Source of the DNA: Candidatus Thermoplasmatota archaeon
Lineage (GTDB): Archaea > Thermoplasmatota > E2 > UBA202 > DSCA01
Direction: 5' to 3'
NCBI GenBank assembly: GCA_034660695.1
Contig: JAYEJS010000059.1
Coordinates: 1 to 37,952 of the forward strand
DNA length: 37,952 nucleotides
Shown here: positions 15,086 through 21,770 of the stretch, piece after piece
Layout: every line of letters begins with the position of its first letter
Position numbering within the stretch: position 1 is the first letter of the stretch
Program-made: the position numbers and the translations under genes
Notes under the pieces: generated by a model
The model's input: the letters and a program-made list of their open reading frames with translations, nothing else
What the model was told of the DNA's origin: nothing
Databases searched by the model: none

Positions 15086-15116
15086 TTCGGAACTACTGAC
15101 ATTCAGTAGTTCCGAA
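15086..15116. promoter_or_regulatory. perfect 14-bp inverted repeat
   Basis: TTCGGAACTACTGA (15086-15099) and its exact reverse complement (15103-15116) are separated by CAT. It lies in the 244-bp spacer (14965-15208) between the nitroreductase-like gene and the C25 peptidase, 52 bp before the peptidase TATA box. It could be a terminator stem or a dimeric-regulator operator. No T-tract follows, which slightly favours the operator reading. The rest of the spacer holds a decayed copy of the minus-strand small ORF found at 16921-17046. Confidence 0.6.
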
Positions 15117-15167
15117 TGCCAAAAAACGTCAAGGAAACCTAGACTCCCATGTAACGCATTAGCAAAG

Positions 15168-15208
15168 TTTATAAGCAAATCCTGGTTGATAATATGGAAG
15201 GTAAGAAA
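15168..15208 (+). promoter_or_regulatory. C25 peptidase promoter and leader
   Basis: TATA-like GTTTATAAGC (15167-15176) lies 41 bp before ATG 15209, and SD GGAAGGT lies at 15196-15202. The spacing equals that of the other exported-protein genes, but the CAAGGAATATCT element is only partly kept upstream (GTCAAGGAA at 15128-15136). Confidence 0.5.
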
Positions 15209-16612
15209 ATGAAGAAAATACTTGCATTGGCATGTATTTGTGTACTTTTAGTTAGCGCAGTACCTGCCATCACACGGGAAAAGCATAACCACCTTTTTTT
15301 CTCTGAAAATAACCTTGAATTATCTGCCACGGATTCATATGACTTATTGGTTATTGCCCCTAATAACTGGAAAGAAGATCTCCAGCCATTAAAGCAACAT
15401 AAAGAAAGTCATGGAATACAAACCATAGTGGTTGGATTGAATGAGATTTATAGTGGCACTTATTTTCCTATAAATGGAAGAGACGCTGCCGAGAAAATAA
15501 AATATTTCCTAAAAAGTGCTCTTGATGAGTGGAACATAACCTTTGTCTTGATTGTTGGTGGACGAAAATACGGAATTGAGGAAAACTGGTACACTCCAGT
15601 CAGGTATGTGACAGTTAGCTCATGGGGATGGAGTGCAACTTATTTAAGTGACTTATATTTTGCTGATATTTATGATGATAAAGGAAATTTTTCAACATGG
15701 GATACGGACAATGACAATGTATTTGGAACACAAAAGGATGACATGGATTTACATCCAGATGTATACGTTGGAAGATGGGCATGTAGAAACAAAATTGAAG
15801 TAAAAACCATGGTTGAAAAAACAATTAATTATGAATCAAAACCAGAAAATGCTAAAAAAATTGTTCTCATTGGTGGAGATACGTTTGAAGATCCAGGTAC
15901 TGACTATGATGAAGGAGAACTTATAACCACTGAGTCAGCAAACTGCCTACCAGGCTATGAACCAATAAAGGTATATTCGTCAGAAGGAACTGTATCTGCT
16001 AGAGAAATTAGAGAAGCCCTGGGCGATGGAGCATCATTTATGCATTTTAAGGGGCATGGTTGGGTTATATATTGGAATACGTACAAGCATGATAAGACTG
16101 AGTCTGAACCAGGATTTGGAATATGGGATATCCCATTCTTTTTGAATGAAAAATATCCTATTGTAGTATTTGGAGGTTGCCATACTGCTATGTTCAATGT
16201 TTCAGTCACAAATCGTCCGCATGTTTGGAATCCTTACTATGACCTTCCAAAGATATTGATATTCTTTCCTGCAGTGGAATCTATCAGCTGGTTTTTTAAC
16301 CGAAAGATTGGAGGGGGAAGTATTGCAAGCCTGGGATATACCTGTATTTCTCTTAGCGGTGTGGGGGAGCGTGGAGATTTAGACCATGATGGTATAACAG
16401 AGCCAGACTGTATTGAATGGGGTAGCGGATTTATGGAGATCAATTTCTTTTATGCTCATGGCATAGAAGAGTTAACATATCTTGGTGAATGCTGGGGATA
16501 TGCAGAAAACACATATATTAACACATTAGGAACATCAATAAGAGATCTTATTAATATTCAAGGTTTTGTATTGCTTGGTGACCCGAGCTTGAAAATCGGA
16601 GGGTATTCCTAA
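15209..16612 (+). CDS. exported C25 (gingipain-like) cysteine peptidase
   Basis: Protein of 467 aa with a signal peptide (about 1-20) and a peptidase C25 domain. The catalytic His is in FKGHGW (His283) and the catalytic Cys in VFGGCHTAMF (Cys324), each after a hydrophobic strand as in gingipains. Other family features are LPxxLxxHKxSHGI near 60-70, the acidic ADIYDDKGN ... DTDNDN metal-type loop (152-170), DVYVGRW and the late FVLLGDPSLKI motif. It likely cleaves extracellular proteins. No C-terminal adhesin or sorting domain is seen. The start at 15209 is set by SD GGAAGGT and the signal peptide. A decayed fragment of a paralogue lies just downstream. Confidence 0.85.
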   Translation: MKKILALACICVLLVSAVPAITREKHNHLFFSENNLELSATDSYDLLVIAPNNWKEDLQPLKQHKESHGIQTIVVGLNEIYSGTYFPINGRDAAEKIKYFLKSALDEWNITFVLIVGGRKYGIEENWYTPVRYVTVSSWGWSATYLSDLYFADIYDDKGNFSTWDTDNDNVFGTQKDDMDLHPDVYVGRWACRNKIEVKTMVEKTINYESKPENAKKIVLIGGDTFEDPGTDYDEGELITTESANCLPGYEPIKVYSSEGTVSAREIREALGDGASFMHFKGHGWVIYWNTYKHDKTESEPGFGIWDIPFFLNEKYPIVVFGGCHTAMFNVSVTNRPHVWNPYYDLPKILIFFPAVESISWFFNRKIGGGSIASLGYTCISLSGVGERGDLDHDGITEPDCIEWGSGFMEINFFYAHGIEELTYLGECWGYAENTYINTLGTSIRDLINIQGFVLLGDPSLKIGGYS

Positions 16613-16629
16613 GTAAGGAGGTAAAAAAA

Positions 16630-16907
16630 ATGATAAAGATAATATCGATAGTATGCATGGGTCTGTTTTTGTTTAGTGCAACTCTGGCAGGAGTAAGCAA
16701 TGTAAAGATGGTACCAGTGTTGATTACGGAGTTTCTTCCCGGTCTTCGTGTACTATCCACGATTTACTGGTTATAACCTGGGACGATTGGAAAAATATGC
16801 TTGAGTCATTAAGGTAGCATAAAGAAAGCCATGGAATTAGAACTATGATTGTTGAACTGGATGAAGATAATTTTGATCCTCTCTTTATAGTTCCTGTAGG
16901 AAAATAA
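16630..16907 (+). pseudogene. chimeric pseudogene: C25 peptidase head joined to nitroreductase tail
   Basis: SD GGAGGT (16618-16623) and an ATG open an intact signal peptide (VCMGLFLFSATLAG) like that of the upstream peptidase, but the frame stops at 16774. In the next frame, DLLVITWDDWKNM and, after an in-frame TAG, HKESHGIRTMIVELDE match the peptidase N-terminus (DLLVIAPNNWKED, HKESHGIQTIVVGLNE). The match then switches without a gap to LDEDNFDPLFIVPVGK, the exact C-terminus of the nitroreductase-like protein. The switch falls where both genes read roughly TTGRAYTGRATGAA. This is a deletion fusion of former paralogues, and it also carries a frameshift and a nonsense codon. Confidence 0.85.
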
Positions 16908-16937
16908 AAAGCCAAAATATTTATCTCCAAACCTTCT
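16858..16937 (+). repeat. 80-bp direct repeat, copy B
   Basis: Near-identical (79/80) to 14915-14994. It encodes the nitroreductase tail inside the chimeric pseudogene and runs on through the convergent end of the minus-strand 41-codon frame. Confidence 0.9.
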
Positions 16938-17046
16938 TATCAAATTTCTGCAGTATCGCTCTCATCGCCTCCTCCTTCCTGTCGGGGAGAAAGGCTATCG
17001 ACCCCCCTTTAACCCGTGCCATCTGTATTGATGGAAAGTGCTTCAT
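16921..17046 (-). CDS. possible 41-aa small protein
   Basis: An uninterrupted minus-strand frame of 41 codons runs from ATG 17046 to TAA 16921, convergent with the chimeric pseudogene and divergent from S19e. It contains GGSIAFLPDRKEEAMRAILQ and a basic/aromatic end (KVWR). A decayed relative can be read after the nitroreductase gene (WAMLKKFYSKMW at about 15035-15080, minus strand). A fainter LPNKEE echo lies at about 13450-13490. No family is recognised. It may be a gene remnant duplicated with the locus rather than a functional gene. Confidence 0.35.
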   Translation of the reverse strand: MKHFPSIQMARVKGGSIAFLPDRKEEAMRAILQKFDKKVWR

Positions 17047-17060
17047 TCATTCACATTACT

Positions 17061-17072
17061 TTTTTATATTAC
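17061..17072 (+). promoter_or_regulatory. TATA box of the ribosomal/FtsY cluster
   Basis: TTTTTATATTAC lies 23-34 bp before ATG 17095, with no SD, consistent with a leaderless transcript starting the S19e-PDCD5-L39e-L31e-aIF6 series. A second TATA-like AAATTTAAATAG (17518-17529) stands before PDCD5. Confidence 0.5.
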
Positions 17073-17094
17073 TTTTGTATTGGGCGTTGAGAAT

Positions 17095-17514
17095 ATGACC
17101 ACGGCTTATGATGTTCCAGCAGAGGCGATAATAAAAAAATTATCGGAAAAACTGAAGAATGAATTCAAAATCATGCCGCCGGAGTGGGCAAAATGGGTAA
17201 AGACTGGCGTCCATAGAGAAAGGCAGCCAGACAATCCTGAGTGGTGGCATGTAAGGGTAGCGGCAATATTGAGAAAAGTATATATGCACGGCCCAATAGG
17301 GACCGAGCACTTACGCGGCCTATTTGGCGGTAAGAGGGACCGAAAGGCAAAGCCATATAAAAGTAGGAAAGGCAGCGGTTCCATAATAAGAAAGGCTCTT
17401 CAGCAACTGGAAGAAGCCGGGTTGGTAAAAACCATCAAGGGGAAAGGGCGTGTTGTCACTCCCAAAGGTCAATCGTTTGTGGACAATACGGCGCATGAAT
17501 TGGTAAAGCGATAA
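17095..17514 (+). CDS. rps19e: 30S ribosomal protein S19e
   Basis: Small-subunit protein of 139 aa, shared by archaea and eukaryotes and needed for 30S/40S maturation. The start MTTAYDVPAEAIIKKL is typical, followed by EWAKWVKTGVHRERQP, WWHVRVAAILRKVYMHGPIGTEHLR and GSGSIIRKALQQLEEAGLV (winged-helix-like). The upstream extension of the frame is discarded because ATG 17095 matches the family and the TATA spacing. It is the first gene of the conserved archaeal cluster that ends with ftsY. Confidence 0.97.
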   Translation: MTTAYDVPAEAIIKKLSEKLKNEFKIMPPEWAKWVKTGVHRERQPDNPEWWHVRVAAILRKVYMHGPIGTEHLRGLFGGKRDRKAKPYKSRKGSGSIIRKALQQLEEAGLVKTIKGKGRVVTPKGQSFVDNTAHELVKR

Positions 17515-17551
17515 GAAAAATTTAAATAGAACAATAAATGTGGTATTAACT

Positions 17552-17860
17552 ATGGATGCGGAGGATATTAAGAGGAGAATGATGCAGCAGATTCAGCGTG
17601 AGAGTGAAGAGCAGGCCGGGGAAGAATACATACGTGATCAGAAAAGGGCGATAATGCGTCAACTACTGGATGCAGATGCAAGGGAAAGATTGGGAAGAAT
17701 AAGAATAGCAAACCCTCTTAACGCAGAAATGATAGAAAATCAGCTCATACGTTTGTACCAGATGGGGAGAATAAGAGAAAAACTGGATGATAAAACATTT
17801 CAAATACTGATAAAAAATTTGATGCCAAAAAAAAGAGATATAAAAATAAGGAGGATTTAA
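17552..17860 (+). CDS. PDCD5-family DNA-binding protein
   Basis: Helical, basic protein of 102 aa homologous to human PDCD5 (TFAR19), annotated in archaea as a DNA-binding protein and conserved next to S19e and L39e. Visible features are the N-terminal charged helix (DIKRRMMQQIQRESEEQ), the RLGRIRIANPLNAEMIENQLIRL core and the GRIREKLDDKTFQILIKNL helix. ATG 17552 is preferred over an upstream GTG because family members start near here. Its precise role in archaea is unsettled; ribosome- or chaperone-linked functions have been suggested. Confidence 0.93.
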   Translation: MDAEDIKRRMMQQIQRESEEQAGEEYIRDQKRAIMRQLLDADARERLGRIRIANPLNAEMIENQLIRLYQMGRIREKLDDKTFQILIKNLMPKKRDIKIRRI

Positions 17861-18016
17861 ATGTCGCGAAATAAACCATTGGGCAAAAAGAAGAGACTGG
17901 GCGGAGAAACCAAGAGCAATAGGCGTGTGCCTGCTTGGATAATTATGAAAACGAACAGGAGATTTCTTCAGCACCCTAAGAGAAGGAGTTGGAGAAGAGG
18001 GAAGTTGAAAAGGTGA
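17861..18016 (+). CDS. rpl39e: 50S ribosomal protein L39e
   Basis: Very small (51 aa) and highly basic large-subunit protein that lines the exit tunnel. It has the family residues [27 protein letters not shown] and a C-terminal [14 protein letters not shown] follows the PDCD5 stop immediately, with SD AGGAGG at 17849-17854 inside the preceding gene end. Normal length. Confidence 0.97.
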   Translation: MSRNKPLGKKKRLGGETKSNRRVPAWIIMKTNRRFLQHPKRRSWRRGKLKR

Positions 18017-18021
18017 TTTGA

Positions 18022-18531
18022 GTGCCAGAAGAAAAAATCTATACCATCCCTTTGATCAAGGTAAAGTCTTTGCCGAGACCAAGAAGGGTAAATAGGGCTG
18101 TTAAGGAAATAAAGAGATTTCTTGCTAAGCATATGAAATCCGAGGAAGTTATGATGGACGTCAGCCTGAATGAGAAGTTGTGGTCCAGGGGTAGAGGCAA
18201 TATTCCTACAAGACTGAGGGTAAAGGGCGTAAAAGGTGATGACGGGGTTGTTTGGGCGTACACACCCGAGGCTGAAGTCGCAGAGAGAAAGAAAAAAGTA
18301 GAAGAAGCGGAGGAGGGCAAAACCGAGGAACAACCCGAAGAAGAATTGCGAGAGGAAGCAAAGGAAGAAGAAGCACCAGTTGAAGAGGTTGCTGAAGAGG
18401 AGATGCCCGAGGAAGTTAAAGAAGAAATAGTTGAAGAGAAAATTGAGGAGAAACCAGTTGGGGAGTCAAAAGAGAAAGCTGAAGAGACTGTAGAAGCAAA
18501 AGAAGAAGTCGAGAAAGAGGCGGATGAGTAG
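18022..18531 (+). CDS. rpl31e: 50S ribosomal protein L31e with long acidic tail
   Basis: Large-subunit protein near the tunnel exit. Residues 1-92 are a normal L31e (YTIPLIKVKSLPRPRRVNRAVKEIKRFLAKHM ... LWSRGRGNIPTRLRVKGV). It is followed by about 77 residues made almost only of E, K, A, V and P, roughly doubling the usual size. The start is GTG at 18022, with SD AAAGGTGAT (18008-18016) overlapping the L39e stop; an ATG-type start would cut into the fold. The tail is probably disordered; its role is unknown. Confidence 0.93.
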   Translation: MPEEKIYTIPLIKVKSLPRPRRVNRAVKEIKRFLAKHMKSEEVMMDVSLNEKLWSRGRGNIPTRLRVKGVKGDDGVVWAYTPEAEVAERKKKVEEAEEGKTEEQPEEELREEAKEEEAPVEEVAEEEMPEEVKEEIVEEKIEEKPVGESKEKAEETVEAKEEVEKEADE

Positions 18532-18544
18532 AACATTTATTACC

Positions 18545-19216
18545 ATGCTTAGGAGATTGGATTTTAACAGTAATCCATATCTGGGTGTTTTTTGCAGGGC
18601 CAATGATGACATAGCGTTTGTGCATCCCTTTCTGCAGGAAAAAGAGAAAAAAATCGTAGAAGAAATTTTGAAAGTTAGAGTCATAGAAGCGAGCATCGGT
18701 GGAAGCACAATAATAGGTTCCCTGCTAGCATTGAACTCTCATGGGGCTGTGGTTACAGATTTTATCGGTGAAGACGAAATTGATATTATAGCAAAAAATT
18801 TTGATGGAAACATGCTTGTAATTGAAGATAAATTTAATGCTGCAGGCAATAATATTCTTGTTAATGATTACGGGGCGCTTATTCATCCCATGATGAAAGA
18901 TAAAACAATAAATGATATAAAGGGCGTGTTGGATGTAAAGACGGAACGTGGTACGATAGCGGGCATAAAAACCGTTGGTATGGCTGCAGTAGCAACAAAC
19001 AAAGGTGTACTATGCCATCCAAAATTGGATGAAGAAGAAAAGAAGAAACTAGAGGAATTATTCGGGGTAGATGTTAACATAGGAACAATAAATCATGGGG
19101 TTCCCTACGTCGGTGCAGGAATGGTTGCAAATGTGAATGGTGCCATTGTGGGCAGCAAAACAACGGGTATTGAAATGGGCAGGATAGAAGATGCGCTTAG
19201 TTTGGTAGGTGAATAA
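18545..19216 (+). CDS. eif6: translation initiation factor aIF6
   Basis: Anti-association factor of 223 aa that binds the 50S subunit. It is a five-fold pseudosymmetric pentein, seen here as recurring NPYLGVFCRANDD, SHGAVVTDF, NDYGALIHP, TNKGVLCHP and NVNGAIVGSKTTGIEMGRIEDAL units. An in-frame ATG at 18524 overlaps the L31e end. ATG 18545 (MLRRLDFNSNPYLGVF) is preferred because family members start two or three residues before this strand. Its conserved position between L31e and LX supports the call. Confidence 0.95.
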   Translation: MLRRLDFNSNPYLGVFCRANDDIAFVHPFLQEKEKKIVEEILKVRVIEASIGGSTIIGSLLALNSHGAVVTDFIGEDEIDIIAKNFDGNMLVIEDKFNAAGNNILVNDYGALIHPMMKDKTINDIKGVLDVKTERGTIAGIKTVGMAAVATNKGVLCHPKLDEEEKKKLEELFGVDVNIGTINHGVPYVGAGMVANVNGAIVGSKTTGIEMGRIEDALSLVGE

Positions 19217-19217
19217 A

Positions 19218-19448
19218 ATGAAAAAAAAGGCATATAGGGTAGAAGGAAAATTTTATATGAAAAATACCTGGCAGCCGTTTAAAAAAGAAATAGCGAGCAG
19301 CAGCAAAGCCAAGGCAAAAGAGAAAATTGTATCTATAATTGGTAGCAACCATCGGGCAAAAAGAAAAATGATAAAGATAGAGGAAGTAAAAGAGTTGTCA
19401 CCCGATGAAGTAGAGAATCTTGTAGTACAATATTTAATTGGGCATTAA
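19218..19448 (+). CDS. rplX: 50S ribosomal protein LX (L18Ae/L20e)
   Basis: Protein of 76 aa of the archaeal LX family, equivalent to half of eukaryotic L18a. The features YRVEGKFYMKNTWQPFKKEI, a KAKEKIVSIIGSNHRAKRKMIKI core and a C-terminal acidic helix are present. The start follows the aIF6 stop by one base; the upstream in-frame GTG overlapping aIF6 is less likely. The gene slightly precedes prefoldin alpha, as in other archaea. Confidence 0.92.
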   Translation: MKKKAYRVEGKFYMKNTWQPFKKEIASSSKAKAKEKIVSIIGSNHRAKRKMIKIEEVKELSPDEVENLVVQYLIGH

Positions 19449-19449
19449 C

Positions 19450-19863
19450 ATGGGAGCAGAAGAGGACGATAGAAAAAATATACTTCTCCTGCAGGAATAC
19501 CAGGAAAAAATGGATGTGGTATACCAACAAGTTAGACTTATGGAAGAATTGCTGGGGGAATATAGAAGGGTGAAGTCAGCACTTGAAGAGATATCGAGAA
19601 CAGAAAAAGGGAGGGAATTGCTTGTGCCTCTTGGAGGAAATGTTTTTATTCATGCCTCTATTGAAGACACTTCGAAAGTTATGACGGGCGTAGGGGGCGG
19701 GGTGGTCACCGAAAAGCCCATAGGCAAGGCAATGACATTTGTGGACAAAAAAATAGATGAATTTCTTAAAGAAGAGGACAAACTTATACAAATCTCCGAG
19801 AATATAAAAGTGAAGGTGGAGGAGCTATCTAGGAAGTTACGGAAAGGCGAGGGAAAGGATTGA
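19450..19863 (+). CDS. pfdA: prefoldin subunit alpha
   Basis: Chaperone subunit of 137 aa. Two long coiled-coil helices (about 8-50 and 95-135) flank the beta-hairpin region LLVPLGGNVFIHASIEDTSKVMTGVGGGVVTEKPI. Hexameric prefoldin captures unfolded polypeptides for the thermosome. ATG 19450 is one base beyond the LX stop; an upstream TTG is unnecessary. It ends one base before ftsY and is probably co-transcribed with it. Confidence 0.95.
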   Translation: MGAEEDDRKNILLLQEYQEKMDVVYQQVRLMEELLGEYRRVKSALEEISRTEKGRELLVPLGGNVFIHASIEDTSKVMTGVGGGVVTEKPIGKAMTFVDKKIDEFLKEEDKLIQISENIKVKVEELSRKLRKGEGKD

Positions 19864-19864
19864 G

Positions 19865-20875
19865 ATGTTCAAATTTTTGAAGAAGAAATTTAAAAATTTT
19901 GAGGAGGCAGTAGAAGGGCAGGTCAAAAAGGCGGTAGTTGAGGAACCATCTGAAAAGGAAAGAAGTGTGGACAAAAAAATAGAGGAGGAGTTGAGAAAAA
20001 CACTGGAACTGGGGAAGGAATTTGGCGAGACAAGGAAGGCAACATTATCCCTGAGCGAGAAAAAACTGGATGAACTCTTATGGGATTTGGAGATGGGGCT
20101 TCTTGAAGCTGATGTCGCTCTTCCTGTTGTGGAGGACATAAAGAACAGCGTGAAGGGGCAGTTGCCATATATCAAAAGAAAAAATGCGGGCGAGGCGGTG
20201 AGAGAAACCCTCAAGAAAGCAATAGAAAAAATTTTATCATCCAATGGAAAGGATTTTGATACATTTATAAAAGAAAGTAATAAGCCCGTCGTCTTAATGT
20301 TTGTTGGCGTCAACGGCACTGGAAAAACAACCACTATAGCAAAACTTGCTCACCAGCTGAAGAAGAAAGGTTTGAGCTCTGTCATGGGTGCATGCGATAC
20401 GTTCAGGGCTGGGGCGATAGAGCAGCTGGAAATGCATGCCAATAAGATTGGGGTGAAATTGATAAAACACTCGGCTGGGGCCGACCCTGCCGCCGTTGCC
20501 TACGATTCTGTCGAGCATGCAAAGGCAAAGCACAAGGATGTTGTTTTACTCGATACAGCGGGAAGAATGCAGACCAATATAAATCTCATGGATGAGATGA
20601 AAAAAATAAAAAAAGTTGCAAAGCCGGACATGATTGTTTTTGTGGGTGACGCATTGACGGGTAATGACGCGGTGGAGCAGGCAAAGAGATTTGATGAGGT
20701 TGTTGGGATAGACGGCATTATACTGAACAAGGTGGATGCGGATGCAAAAGGAGGGGCAGCACTTTCTATCGCATATACAATTGGAAAACCGCTTCTTTTC
20801 ATAGGAAATGGGCAGGGATATGACGACCAGATCGCCTTTACCCCTGAATGGATGACTGAAAGGCTCTTTGACTAA
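19865..20875 (+). CDS. ftsY: signal recognition particle receptor FtsY
   Basis: SRP receptor GTPase of 336 aa that docks ribosome-SRP complexes at the membrane. A charged amphipathic A region (1-60) is followed by the N domain helices and the G domain: P-loop GVNGTGKTTT (148-157), DTFRAGA (178-184), DTAGR (230-234) and the base-recognition NKVD (288-291, in place of the commoner TKxD). The late GNGQGYDDQIAF closing motif is present. Its stop codon overlaps the convergent ubiX stop by a few bases. Confidence 0.97.
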   Translation: MFKFLKKKFKNFEEAVEGQVKKAVVEEPSEKERSVDKKIEEELRKTLELGKEFGETRKATLSLSEKKLDELLWDLEMGLLEADVALPVVEDIKNSVKGQLPYIKRKNAGEAVRETLKKAIEKILSSNGKDFDTFIKESNKPVVLMFVGVNGTGKTTTIAKLAHQLKKKGLSSVMGACDTFRAGAIEQLEMHANKIGVKLIKHSAGADPAAVAYDSVEHAKAKHKDVVLLDTAGRMQTNINLMDEMKKIKKVAKPDMIVFVGDALTGNDAVEQAKRFDEVVGIDGIILNKVDADAKGGAALSIAYTIGKPLLFIGNGQGYDDQIAFTPEWMTERLFD

Positions 20876-21429
20876 CAATCCCATCTTTTAAACAGTGAAT
20901 GTTCTATGCCCAGTTGATCCAGTATCTTACCTACAATATGATTTACAACATCGTCTATTTGCTTGGGCTTATGATAAAATGCAGGCATTGCGGGCAATAT
21001 TACAGCACCGCTTTTTTTAAGCTTTATCATATTCTCAAGGCTTATCAGATCAAGCGGCGTTTCCCTCGGGACAAGAATCAGCTTTCTTTCTTCCTTTAAT
21101 GTGCACATTGCCATTCTTGTAATTAAATTACTAGTATATCCATTGGCGATCGCTCCCATCGTTTTCATACTGCAGGGCGCAATTACAGCATAATCATATT
21201 GAAACGAGCCACTGGCCAGTTTGGACGTCATGTCATTTTCCTCAAAATACTCATCTACACTGGCAACCAATTTTTTTAAATCATATTCAGTTTCATATTT
21301 TATTATTTTCTTTGCATTTTCTGATATTATGAGATAAACATTGCAGCCGGCTTTTTTTAACTCTTCAAGAGATCTTATTCCGTATATAATTCCAGATGCA
21401 CCGGTAACGGCAAGAATAACTTTTTTCAT
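20872..21429 (-). CDS. ubiX: flavin prenyltransferase UbiX
   Basis: Protein of 185 aa that prenylates FMN to make the cofactor of UbiD-type decarboxylases. Family motifs are VTGASGIIYGIRSLEEL at the N-terminus, FQYDYAVIAPCSMKTMGAIANGYTSNL, LVPRETPLDLISLENM and ILPAMPAFYHKPK. The start is supported by a TATA-like ATTATTTATATT about 25 bp upstream (21445-21457). No ubiD partner lies within the window. Confidence 0.96.
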   Translation of the reverse strand: MKKVILAVTGASGIIYGIRSLEELKKAGCNVYLIISENAKKIIKYETEYDLKKLVASVDEYFEENDMTSKLASGSFQYDYAVIAPCSMKTMGAIANGYTSNLITRMAMCTLKEERKLILVPRETPLDLISLENMIKLKKSGAVILPAMPAFYHKPKQIDDVVNHIVGKILDQLGIEHSLFKRWDC

Positions 21430-21540
21430 CCATCCTTTATTGAATCTTAATATAAATAATTTGATCTATGCTTCAGGTAGACACAAACCACAAATTACAT
21501 ATAAAAGAAGCTCATTATCATAAGAAAAATAGGTGAATAA

Positions 21541-21732
21541 ATGGAAGGAACAGTTAAAAGGTGGATGCTATCCTATGGATTCATCGGAGCAGAAGGAATG
21601 GGAAGAGATATTTTTGTCCATCAGTCGGATGTAAAATCCAATACGCCGCTGAAAGAGGGGCAAAAAGTAAAGTTCGATGTAAAGGATGAGCCAAAAGGCC
21701 CAAAAGCAATAAATGTTGAAGTAATAGGATAA
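21541..21732 (+). CDS. csp: cold-shock domain protein
   Basis: Single cold-shock domain of 63 aa, an RNA/ssDNA-binding OB fold. It starts MEGTVKRWMLSYGFI, where YGFI stands for the end of RNP1 (usually KGFGFI), and has RNP2 as DIFVHQSDV. It ends with EGQKVKFDVKDEPKGPKAINV. The loss of one RNP1 aromatic/glycine step may alter binding. TATA-like ACATATAAAAG (21496-21506) lies 40 bp before the start and SD AGGTGA (21532-21537) just before it. Confidence 0.93.
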   Translation: MEGTVKRWMLSYGFIGAEGMGRDIFVHQSDVKSNTPLKEGQKVKFDVKDEPKGPKAINVEVIG

Positions 21733-21770
21733 ACAAGCAACTCTTTGGATTTTTTAAAAAAGCTTGCAGG

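Noticed and set aside
18039-18536. Long Ser/Phe-rich frame antisense to L31e
   Set aside because: Artefact of the GAA/GAG-rich acidic tail read on the other strand.
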